NCBI GenBank assembly: GCA_022414725.1
Contig: CM039464.1
Location: forward strand, 50,298,045 to 50,362,044
DNA: 64,000 nt
Reading direction: 5' to 3'
Source of the DNA: Microglena sp. YARC
Taxonomy: Eukaryota > Chlorophyta > Chlorophyceae > Chlamydomonadales > Chlamydomonadaceae
Of this stretch, positions 52,422 to 62,100 are shown one piece after another; within the stretch, counting starts at the first letter, position 1; each line of letters opens with the position of its first letter. The notes below the pieces were generated by a model. The model saw only the letters and a list, made by a program, of their open reading frames with translations. It searched no databases and was not told the DNA's origin. Position numbers and translations under genes: made by a program.

Positions 52422-52765
52422 GTAAATATCAGCTTGGATAACACTCCGGAGAGTGGACTTTGTGTGTGCAGCACGCCAATCTATAAATGCGGACACGGGA
52501 GTAAGTTACAAGCACAGTAGACCCATTAAGGGGCACCAGTGGAGAAAGGAGCGGCAGCCTGTACCCTGACAGGGTACAGGCCAGACCGGTGACGCAGCCA
52601 ACAGGAAGCTGTCACTGAGTCACTCAAGGATGACTCAGTCTACGGGAAGCTGTCACTACGGGAAGCTGGCAGAGTACTGGCAGAGCCGATAGTTCTAAGG
52701 AAGTACATAAGTAGTCACCAAGACATAAAACAAGTGAGAGCACTGCTATTCATGCTGATAGTAAA
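52422..52765 (-). mobile_element. Solo copia LTR in provirus B
   Basis: A 334-bp LTR (52427-52760) with TATCAGC/GCTGATA termini is flanked by GTAAA (52422-52426 and 52761-52765). Copy A has the uninterrupted site. It is a diverged, shorter relative of the outer LTR and was left by LTR-LTR recombination. It sits 12 bp upstream of the next viral start codon, replacing that gene's promoter region. Confidence 0.9.
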
Positions 52766-52772
52766 ATCACAT

Positions 52773-53264
52773 ATGGAGAATATAGAAGAAGATAACAACC
52801 TACTAGAAGACACTGAAGTGATACCAGTCAAAGCTAAGCGTGTTATGTCCGAGAAGCAGAAAGCTTCATTGGCTATCGCCAGAGAAAAAGCATGGGCAGA
52901 AAGGCGAGAATTAGGAGAGATAACACGACAGGAGAAAGAAAGAAAGAAGTCCAAAAACAAGAAAAACACGGCAGAAATGACACGTCGCAAAAACACTGTC
53001 TTTAAAAAGCTGAAGAAGGATGTGGTTGTTACTTTAGACAGTTCAGACGAAGATCAACAGATTGTAACAGATTCTCAATCACAAGAAGAAGAAGGAGAGG
53101 TTCAAAAGATATCAAAGCACATTGAGAAACGTCTGAAGGTCACCAAAGCTAGGCCAATACTTACTCAAGAAGATACAGTACAACTTCTTAGGGGAAAAAT
53201 ATTAAACGAGGGCAAACGAGTCGCTTACCAATCACTCTTTCCTGGTCACACATGTCCATTTTGA
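52773..53264 (+). CDS. Acidic/basic coiled-coil viral protein, 163 aa (copy B)
   Basis: I chose the ATG at 52773 (MENIEEDNNLLED) because the longer open frame starts inside the solo LTR. Charged helices (EKQKASLAIAREKAWAER, RKKSKNKKN) are followed by a basic KKLKKD segment, an acidic DSSDEDQQ segment and a C-terminus ending CPF. It may be a nucleic-acid-binding or scaffold-type protein, judged from composition only. The frame is continuous here but shifted in copy A. Confidence 0.55.
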   Translation: MENIEEDNNLLEDTEVIPVKAKRVMSEKQKASLAIAREKAWAERRELGEITRQEKERKKSKNKKNTAEMTRRKNTVFKKLKKDVVVTLDSSDEDQQIVTDSQSQEEEGEVQKISKHIEKRLKVTKARPILTQEDTVQLLRGKILNEGKRVAYQSLFPGHTCPF

Positions 53265-53289
53265 TTAATATTCTACCATGTAATTAGTG

Positions 53290-54150
53290 ATGAATATTGT
53301 TGAGAACGCAGTAGCAAATTTCAGTCATAAACCACTCCAATACAAAGCAAACAAGTATCCATAGTCCCTCAATTCAGCTCTACCACGTAATTATTTTGTG
53401 TCACTCCTAGTCGGCTCCAGAGGAAGTGGGAAGACGTACAGTCTCTGCAAATTATTGAAATAATACGAGATTTATGGATTTGATGGCAAACAGGATATGC
53501 GAGTTATAGTATTTTCCCCGACACATGATGCTAATCCGGTATTCAATTGCTTGAAAATTGATCCAAATGATATCGTTTCAGAATACAGTGATAAGAAACT
53601 TTTAGAAGTGATTGAAAACATCCAACTAGAAAAGGAAAATACTGAAGAATGCAGAAGACAGATGATTGTTTATTCCAAGTTTATGAAAGGAAATATATAT
53701 GTACTTTCGTTTGATGAAATCGATTTCCTTGAGAGAACTGGATACCAACGACCTACCTGCAAGTACCCAAACGGTTGTATAGTATACCTGATATTGGACG
53801 ACCTTGTGGGCAGTAGTGCATTTAAATCTGTTGGCAAATCAGCCTTGACTAATTTGGTTCTCAAGAACAGACATTTGGGTATAAACATAATGATATGCAC
53901 ACAGAATCTCAAGGCAATCCCTAAGTCTATTCGAACCAATACAAGTCTTTTTGTGCTACTCAAGTTTGCCAGCACTAAGATTTTGGAGAATTTATATGAA
54001 GAAGTCAGTAGTATAATCACTCTACAGAAGTTTGAAGCACTCTATCTGCACGCAACAGCAAACGAACATGATGCACTTGTGATGGATTTTACACAGGACA
54101 AAAGCCAAAGGTTCAAAAAGAATTTCGACATCATTCTCAGCTTACAGTAA
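53290..54150 (+). pseudogene. FtsK/A32-like packaging ATPase with two in-frame stops (copy B)
   Basis: It is uninterrupted by insertions. In one frame from ATG 53290 come TAG 53362-53364, Walker A (GSRGSGKT), TAA 53461-53463, then an open frame to TAA 54148-54150. That frame holds RVIVFSPTHDAN, Walker B (LILDDL) and the ICTQNLKAIPKSIRTN segment. Total length would be about 286 codons, normal for PLV packaging ATPases. The P-loop is now separated from the rest by a stop. Both stops sit where Gln would suit. Confidence 0.8.
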
Positions 54151-54178
54151 AATTATTTTTCTAAATTATTGTTAAACA

Positions 54179-54412
54179 ATGGCCGCTATCACAAATGAAT
54201 ATAGACAGACCAATGATTACAAGTATCTGAAAGCAGCAATTCTTGACATGAGTCCAGGACTCCCAGAATATTTAGTGGATTCGTGCATTTCCCTACATAT
54301 TGCCAAACCACTCATGTATAGGGACAAAAAGCTTCTACGGAAAGATATGAATAAGCAGAAAAAACCGGTTTCAAACGAGGTCTTGGAAGGTTTGGTCACT
54401 GTAGAAAAATGA
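54179..54412 (+). CDS. Small viral protein, 77 aa (copy B, shortened end)
   Basis: Counterpart of 26009-26260. One extra A near 54408 replaces the last residues and gives TGA. Confidence 0.5.
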   Translation: MAAITNEYRQTNDYKYLKAAILDMSPGLPEYLVDSCISLHIAKPLMYRDKKLLRKDMNKQKKPVSNEVLEGLVTVEK

Positions 54413-54431
54413 AAAATCTACAGTAATATAA

Positions 54432-54833
54432 ATGGCTTGGCAGAGAGTAACGTTATTTAGCTCATACAATACATCAACACAGAACTACCAATTGAAGTTA
54501 AATTGCGACCTGCCATACAATGAAAAGGGGTACCAGCTGGCTGTCGAATCATTTACCACAGCGAGTAAACCAGGGCCGTTCTGCATGAGTGCAAATGGGA
54601 TCTTCGCACAAACCTCCTTTGATAATTCAGTGAATGGAGAGAGGACAAACCTGCTTTTAGGAGGGGGAACACACAGTATTGTTAAGACATTTACAAGCAA
54701 TACACTAGGTCACAAGCTAATCCCGTCTCTGAAAAATCAACAATTAAATATAACAGTCTATGATGCCGCTGGAAATCTGTATGTTGGATTCCCAAATTTC
54801 ATTCTATCAGTTATTATCTACGAAATTATATAA
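54432..54833 (+). CDS. Small virion protein candidate, 133 aa (copy B)
   Basis: Intact, with a single substitution from 26261-26662 (GGGTH for GGETH). It overlaps the next start by TAATG. Confidence 0.55.
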   Translation: MAWQRVTLFSSYNTSTQNYQLKLNCDLPYNEKGYQLAVESFTTASKPGPFCMSANGIFAQTSFDNSVNGERTNLLLGGGTHSIVKTFTSNTLGHKLIPSLKNQQLNITVYDAAGNLYVGFPNFILSVIIYEII

Positions 54834-55635
54834 TGGCGCCCATTGTTATCAAAACTCAATTAATATACATCAGCTCACAATACAGAACATCTGCGACACC
54901 AAATAACTTCACAACAAGTCTACCTGCAGGGATCCTACATAACGAATTCGGCGGTCGTACTAAAATAACCGTTACGGATTTAATAATCAATAGATGTTTC
55001 TATAGTATTAGGGCGAGTAACAATGACTTCAGTGTTTTTAATAATGGGACAAAGACATCCGTTAGAATCCCTGTTGGAAACTACGACCTGGATCAATGGT
55101 TAGCAACACTGAACACTTTGCTCCCAGGCTGGACCATTAGCCACAATGAAATAAACGGACTGTGCACGTATAACGCTCCTGGCCAGGATATGGGTTTGAA
55201 TTCAAAGATAAAAGTTCATATTTATTTGGGTTCCTCCCACATGATAAGCCAAGTGGATCACAGATTGTTAGCAGCTTCCCATTGCGTTTGAACTTAGAAA
55301 GTTTCCTAACAATTCATCATAACCTCCCAAAGGTAACTAACTCGGCTGTGAATAATTTCCGTCAAACCAATGCACAGGAATCAGATGTATTAATAAGGGT
55401 CCCTGTTAACGTCCCTAGTTTTGCCAACATCATTTATCAAAATGTGAATGACGATTTTAGCTTCTACACCAGCGCGTCTCACGTGTCAGAACTGGAATTA
55501 TCAATCAAGGACGAACACAAAGACGAGATAGGACCGTTCCCCTATGATTGGTCCATAACTTTGAGGATAGATTATGAAAGCAAAAACGATCCTATAGAAT
55601 CGATTTTATCAATTTTTGAAAAACCTAAACGATAA
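54833..55635 (+). pseudogene. Minor capsid candidate (IYISSQYRT family), two frameshifts (copy B)
   Basis: Uninterrupted by copia, but one C is missing near 55183 (GGCCAGG versus GGCCCAGG in copy A) and one extra T lies near 55616. The first open part ends at 55291 and the second covers 55282-55635. Across the two copies the whole coding content is still legible. Confidence 0.65.
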
Positions 55636-55682
55636 AATTACCTTACTTGCGCTGAAATAAATATCCAGGGCTATTATATAAT

Positions 55683-55982
55683 ATGGGCATCTTTGATTCA
55701 ATCAAATCTGGAGTTGGACGCGCAATTGGTTCCTTTGGTTCCGCAGTGAGAAGGGTAGCCGATTTTGGGGGGAATATCGTACGGAAGGTGGGACAGTTCT
55801 CTATACCGGTGTCTAACGCCGCAGCGGGGATAGCGGACATGCTCGGGCAAAGTACCGTGGCGGATGGGATACGATCAGTAGGAAGTGCGTTACATGGTTT
55901 CTCACCGGAAGCAGAGAAAATCCTGTCTAAAGCTAGCGGGATAGGGAGAGTAGCACAGGGAATAGGCAAAGTCATGATGTAG
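55683..55982 (+). CDS. Amphipathic 99-aa virion protein candidate (pVI-like), copy B
   Basis: Identical protein to 41598-41897. It is the last gene before the right inverted repeat, with the same TTATATAAT box before the start. Confidence 0.6.
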   Translation: MGIFDSIKSGVGRAIGSFGSAVRRVADFGGNIVRKVGQFSIPVSNAAAGIADMLGQSTVADGIRSVGSALHGFSPEAEKILSKASGIGRVAQGIGKVMM

Positions 55983-56079
55983 CGGCGTTCCGCTAACCAA
56001 CAGTCAGTCGCTTCGCTCATGACTTCCTCTTGAATTCCTCTTGACTTCCTCTCGACTTCCTCTAATGGTCGGCTGGAAT

Positions 56080-56427
56080 TCTAGGGGGGGGCAAGGATGA
56101 TACTGTCATCCTTGGGGGGGGGGGTAAACGACGTACGACAGTTAGGGTACTGGGCCTGCCGACGACTACTATTTTTTCTTATCCATTCGCCTGAAGGGCT
56201 CATACGCAAAGCGTGTGTTGTGTAACCTCCCGAATCTTAGGCGAATTGTTGATCAAAAATCACGGTACTGCCACGGTAGTACCACGGTATTGCACGGGAA
56301 AATCTATCGGACATCCCCCGAGATATAATTCGTGCGTAGGGACTATCGGAAAGACCCCTTCTGGTTTTTTGGGGTAAAATGAAGTTATCGGAAAAAAACC
56401 GGCACCCGCCATGATCGTATGTTAGTT
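56080..56427 (-). repeat. Right terminal inverted repeat, provirus B
   Basis: It is the inverse of 45582 onwards, ending CGTATGTTAGTT at 56427. It lacks the TTTTACTTATCGG...GGGCGATT segment still present at the end of provirus A, so an internal deletion occurred here. Confidence 0.8.
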
Positions 56428-56448
56428 GGCGTTATCATTACCTGACTC
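56428..56448 (+). mobile_element. SINE 3' remnant and target duplications after provirus B
   Basis: GGCGTT (viral duplication), ATCA (rest of the SINE tail) and TTACCTGACTC (SINE duplication) complete both insertion events. Confidence 0.8.
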
Positions 56449-59107
56449 GACTATGCTACGTGTGTAACATTTGCCTTCTCAAAACACAATTGAACCTTCC
56501 GTAGTATTTTTAATGAATGGATTTGGACACACAAGGATGGATAGATATCTCTGAAGGATGAGAACGTAGAACTGTCTGCGGTACTATATTGATGATTTTA
56601 ATGATTTTATGGTTGGATTGAATTAGTTTGTTCAGTTTTGTTTTAGGGTTTTCCAGCCAACTCCGAGCTGCTCGCCGTTTTACAATGCCTAGTCTCCCCA
56701 TGCGATACCATACAGAAATTACAAAGCAAACTATGCCGATGAGACAGTTTTAAGACTTCTCTTCGTGGTTGGCCTTAGCGCCAGCCAACGTGCTGTCTTC
56801 CCTATCCTCACGCCTCGTGATAAAGCGTAACATTTACTTATTTCTGAGCTCTGAGTACAACCCAGGTCATGTTTGCCCAACATCACTTCACGATCAGTTT
56901 TGGTGCCGTTTTTTCAGTCTTCGACATCTCCCCACAATACGGTAGTGTTACAATGTGGTGGCCATCCATACATCCATTCAGTAAGACAGTGCATTTAATT
57001 GCACTTTGCATCACGTGCCATGCAGGTTTGTTCAAGCAGTTTTGAACTGATGAGTGATTGACTTAAATTTGGGAGTGTGGTACAGCAGTATTTATGCTAC
57101 TCATGACATGCTTGCTTAGACAGTGAGCAGCTTCAAGGCTCATGGACTATGTACCGTGATAAAAAAGACGGCCTATGCATAGAACCTGGACATGTCTTTA
57201 AACTGTTTGCACATATCAACATATGTGATTGCATTCTTTACTCTAGAGCATTGTGCAGTAGCGTCTGTACTACCATATTTACTAGATCTGACTGCGGACG
57301 GCGAGCAACCTGAAAGCTGATAGACCACGTAATCGAACCTAACCAATATGTAACCTGACAAGTTCACTCCTCAGAATATTGACAACCGCGTCGTATGGAG
57401 ACGGAAGAGCATTGCCCTGTAGTGGAACAGCAGGCTTCACACATAAATGGATGTAGTTCTCCACTTCCCAGTCATGGGTTCGAATCCGCTTTGTGTGCCC
57501 GGTTTCCTTGGGTATTGCAAGGGAGGACTTCGAATCGGAAGACGGTGACTCAGTGAACAGCCCAGAGTTGGCTGAAAAAGCACGAAACCATTCAATTAAA
57601 TTGCTATGCAGAGCGCCACAGGTACTTCCTACTACTTGCATGCATGCATCACCCATACCCAACGCATGGCAAGGCTACTTAAAGCACCCATGAGTGCTGC
57701 TGTCCCCATAGTGTGCAAGCTATAACATCCATCTCGACAACTGCTGGTAACACTTGGTATGTGACCAGTGCAGACGGCCCCCATATTATACAGGATACAC
57801 AGTGCGTGTGTATACGTTGGTCGCACTTACGGCCAGGGATACAATACAGCTGGAAGGACGAGCACAGCGCATGATCAGGGTTGTCAATAGTGTACTGCTC
57901 CCAATAATTATTCATACGATAAACTAGACCTTATATAATGATTTCGATATCTTACAATGTAGAACTCGACAACCCTACACATGAACAATATGTACCTGGC
58001 CCTACCCTGCCCTAATGGTCTGCAATGAAGGTGCGCACATGAAACTGTGGTGTAGTAGTGGTGTAGTGTTTAAACTACCCTTGTCTACTCCCCCTGCAGA
58101 CGGATAGCAGCCTGACGGCTGATAGACTATGTAATCAATCTAATCCAATCCTACCCTGCCCTACATACATGTAAATTCATTGTGTACTCAAGAGTGTGGT
58201 ATGGTAGCATAGATACTACCAACGTCTACTTTGCCTGCAGATCGCGATCAGCCTGAAGGCTGATAGACCATGGAATCAACAAATTCCAATCCTACCCTGC
58301 GCACGAGCTCTGAAAACAATTACCACCACCCTATAAACTTCCTTACTTCATACTTCCTGTGCAGTGTGTGTGTCAGTGGCATGGGGGGTTGGGGACCTGG
58401 GCATGCCTGTCTAAAGCTATCCGATTGCAGTCTGTACGCAGTTAGTGTGGTGTAGTAGAGTTTATACTACCCATGTTTAATCTGCCCGCAGACAGTGAGT
58501 AGCCTGAAGGCTAAATGTAAATGTAGCACCTTGAAGAAAATCATGTTACTAGACAGGCTGCCTTGGTGCAATCCAAATGGGGGGGGTATTTGGCACCCAT
58601 TTCTGTAACCCTAGGACACCCTTCCCACCCAGAATGCACCCATATAAGCTAATTAAAGGGTGCCGTAGACCCCCCCAAATGAGCAGTGGTGAGTGATGGG
58701 TCATCGGATCCTCGTGACGAGCCACTTAATAATTGAATGTGAAGATCGACAAAATCAAAATGCTAAAAGACAAGAACCCCGATGAATGATGAGTGGTGGG
58801 CCACTATATCCTTGTGAGGTGAGATCCTCGTGAGTGATGAGCCGCAAAATTATTGTTGTAGGTTGACGGACTAGAAACCCTAACCATAAATGTAGGACTA
58901 AATTATTGTGACCAGCGGCCTTGATGGTTGATGACAAGGATGAGCCGCCAGATGAATATGTTGATGTATCACTGTATGTTAATGTATCACTCTACTAGTC
59001 ATCCTCATGAGTGATGGGGTACTACATTCCTGATCATTATGTTGATGTATCACTTTATGTTGATGTGTCACTCCACAAGTCATCCTTACGAGTGATGGCG
59101 AACTACA
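56449..59107. other. Host region with dispersed repeats, no gene recognised
   Basis: It contains CAGCCTGAAGG-type repeats (about 57240-57345, 58050-58145, 58190-58280, 58445-58520) and a CCAGCCAACTCCGAGCTGCTC core copy (56649-56700). It also contains AT-poor tandem motifs around 58680-59100 with GAGTGATGAGCC and TTGATGTATCACT units. Open frames are short and without domain signals. Confidence 0.5.
57405..57600 (+). repeat. Possible tRNA-derived SINE with B box
   Basis: GGGTTCGAATCC (about 57477) is a good polymerase III B box. It is followed by CCTTGGGTATTGCAAGG and the AGCCCAGAGTTGGCTGAAAAA core that recurs inverted in the 7583-8790 array. An A box is not clear. Confidence 0.4.
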
Positions 59108-62100
59108 TTAGTTTTTTGAGACTGCATCCTCAGAACCAATTGGTATCCCAGAGAAGCCCAGGTACTTGATCACACGCTCATGCTTCTCAGGAAGGACAAC
59201 CTTTGTGCGAGCTTCCTTTGCCTCAGGGCTGTTCCATTCAGCAAGCTCCTTTTCAAGTTCAGCCACTCGGTAGGTGAGGTCCTTGAGAGTGGCAAGGCCC
59301 TGAGAAGTTAATCCAAGGGGGAGAAACAAAGAGTTTTCTTCAGTATGCTTCAGTAGTTTGGATGGTGAGATGCGTCATATGAATATGCACATAGAGGCTG
59401 TGTGGAAGGAAGGGAGGGGGGAAGGATAAGGGGGGAAGGATAAGGGGGAGAAGGGTAAGGGGGAGAAGGGTAAGGGGGAAAAGGGAAAGGGGAGAAGGGA
59501 AAGGGGGAGAAGGGAAAGGGGGGGAAGGGAGGTGGGAGAGGGGAAGGGGACGGGAAAAGGGAAGAAGGGCAAATATAACTATATAGGCGCTTATGCATAT
59601 GTATGCGTGTATATACACGTTTTGCATCTTATGCCTATGCCTATGCATTTGCCCTCCCTTGCATTTTTGTTCCCTGGACCTGTCTTGTTGTTTCCCTTTT
59701 CTCCAATCATACATGCGTATGCCAATATGGACCCTGGCTAAAAAATGCTGTGACCTACACCCCTCCTTCCCAACTGCTAGTGTCTGCCTCCCCTTGGGAC
59801 AGGCAGGATTGGGCATCCCCTCCCTAATGGTGGACTATGCTCAAATTACAGCAGCCCACCTCACTAGGTCCCTTAACAACACGGGGAAACTAGGCAGGCT
59901 CACTACAGCCCTCCTCCACAAAGAAGCTGCTATGCTCCAGGGTATGGATCCTCTTACCTTGCCCAGCCACACACTTCAATACTTTACCCTGGCCAGGCAA
60001 ATGCACATCCTCAAAAGAGCCTCCATCCAAATCCATATGGAGGATGAAACCCTACACAACCCCATTCAAGACTCCCTCCCGGACATACCCCAACACACCA
60101 TTCCCGCCATTCTTCTCAAAACCCTCATCCCCTTTGGGCATTACTTCCCTAGCTGACATTGTGAGCCCTGATGGGACCACAATCATCCCATCAAATACCC
60201 TCTCGCTCACCTATGGCACAAGAGTCTCCACTAGGCATAAAGTTGCCCTCAACAGACTCAGCCTACACCTGTGCTCTCCACCCCCACCTGGAAGCCCACC
60301 TCAACCCTACTCCTGCCACAGCCCCCTGCCCTTGGCATCGAGGACCCTCCCCATCCACCTACGCATCCCCCAACGGCACATTACCAAGTTTTCCACATAT
60401 ACTATCAGCCACCACCTTAACAACTGGGACACCGCCCCCGTACTGCCCCGACCCTTGACCCCCAATGCCGGCATCCTTACCCCAACCACAACACAGCCCC
60501 CCACGCATAATATCCAGGAGATCCCTGCCTCCAATGCACACATGTGGTGGGCCAGAGAGTCCTATCTTCACCCCACCAAGTATGCTCAAGCCTGGAGCAC
60601 TGACCCCAAGATTGCTTGGACTGCCAGAATGCAATTCATCAGAAATGACACCCACAAATGTACTGACACCTCCTACTACAAACACCACACCATCCGTAAG
60701 AACAGCTCCCCTGACGATCTGGTGCATGCTGTCTCTATTCCAGACCTTCTTGCTCCCCCAACCCCAGCCAAGCTCCTCCACCTCCTATATGGCAACCAAC
60801 ACAGCCTGACCCACCTCCTTGGCTTCAGAGCCCAAAAGAGGAAGGCTAACGAACCTCGAGAACCCCCCTATCACAGATATTGGAGGGTCCAGAAAGCCCC
60901 ATGCACCATTCTCTGCCACCATCTCCCTTGTTACATATCGGCTGGCCTCCCCGTGCATTCCCACACCTACTCCTCTGCCACCTCCATTGTGGTCACTTGG
61001 TCTCCCGTCCGACTCACAGAGGAACAAATCACCCTGCTGGTTGGTCCCACCAGATTCCAGGAACTCCTCCAGGCCTACAACACTGAAAGTACCCCCAAAG
61101 CCCCCCCCCACCCCCCCCTCCATTCCACCCTGACAAGACCTCCACCTCACTAACCTCCAACAACAAGGACAGTGGGCGGAGGGAGGAGAGTTTGAGGGAG
61201 GACAGCACAGGAACCTTCGCTGGAGACGTAGCCACCCTCCTATCACAGCACAAAGACAACACCATCTCCAATGTCTCCCCTGCCATACACAAAGCTATGT
61301 CCACCCTGGGGATGACAACGGACCTTGACACATCACCCCTCCTAATGAGTCCCCACCTCCCAATGGGCAACACCCCCACCCTCATTGGTCAACTGTTTGG
61401 CTTAGGACCCCATTGCTACACCCAACCTTGGTACGGGGGAAACACACACCTCACTAGCCAGAACCCTGAATAGGCCCACAAGGCTGTTCGATGGGCACTA
61501 GGCAGTGCCATACATGCTCACAACCTTGATATTCCCGCGTGCACCATCCTCTTGGTCCCACACAAACCCATATATGCCCATAACGCCCTCCTAAATCACC
61601 CATGGGCTATGGAACTAGCCACTCTGCCTCCCAAAGCCAAACCCCTCACCCCCTCCCTAATCTGGACGGGGGGCAAACTCAACCCTGCCAAGAGACACAG
61701 AGGAACCTACAAACTCATTGCCATCTCAAACCCAGCTGGCCATGCCAAGTACCTCCACAAACCACCCACCACATGGGCCCAAACCATGAGGGACATGGGG
61801 GCCACTTCCATCCCACGACCAGTTCCCCCCCCCCCTCCCAACTGGGCCTTCCTACCACCCACCTACCCAAGGTACTTAGCTCCCTCCTTAAGACCTGGGC
61901 ACAACAACCCACCCCCATGCAGATAGACTCCACACCCATAACACCCCCGTGCTCCCGTGCACACATGCTATCCTACAAGCACCAGGCCTCGCTCTATACA
62001 CAGATGGAAGTGCCATCATAGACAAAGACGGCGTCCTACGACTAGGGGCAGGCGTAAACTCCCCCAGGATCGCTGCACGTTGCCTCCGCATAGACCCTGG

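Larger units (their letters stand above)
42098..56427. repeat. Tandem duplication, unit B
   Basis: This is the second copy of the block that begins at 11640, containing host exons 1-2, the SINE and provirus B. It runs on into the complete right viral end, so it includes the original right junction with host DNA. Confidence 0.85.
45582..56427. mobile_element. Endogenous polinton-like virus, copy B (both ends present)
   Basis: The 10.85 kb element is bounded by inverted repeats starting AACTGACATACG and by GGCGTT duplications (45576-45581, 56428-56433). The empty site can be read: it is the uninterrupted SINE tail GGCGTTATC followed by the SINE's own duplication. Genes run from the fibre (-), 56-aa (-), 169-aa, MCP, penton candidate, 67-aa, 164-aa, ATPase, 77/83-aa, 133-aa and YISSQYRT genes to the 99-aa gene. 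The only later insertion is a solo LTR. A 6-bp duplication with inverted repeats is what polinton/PLV integrases produce, but no integrase is encoded here. Confidence 0.88.

Noticed and set aside
59340..59816. Pro/Ser/Leu-rich minus-strand open frames
   Set aside because: Translations of the polypurine minisatellite.
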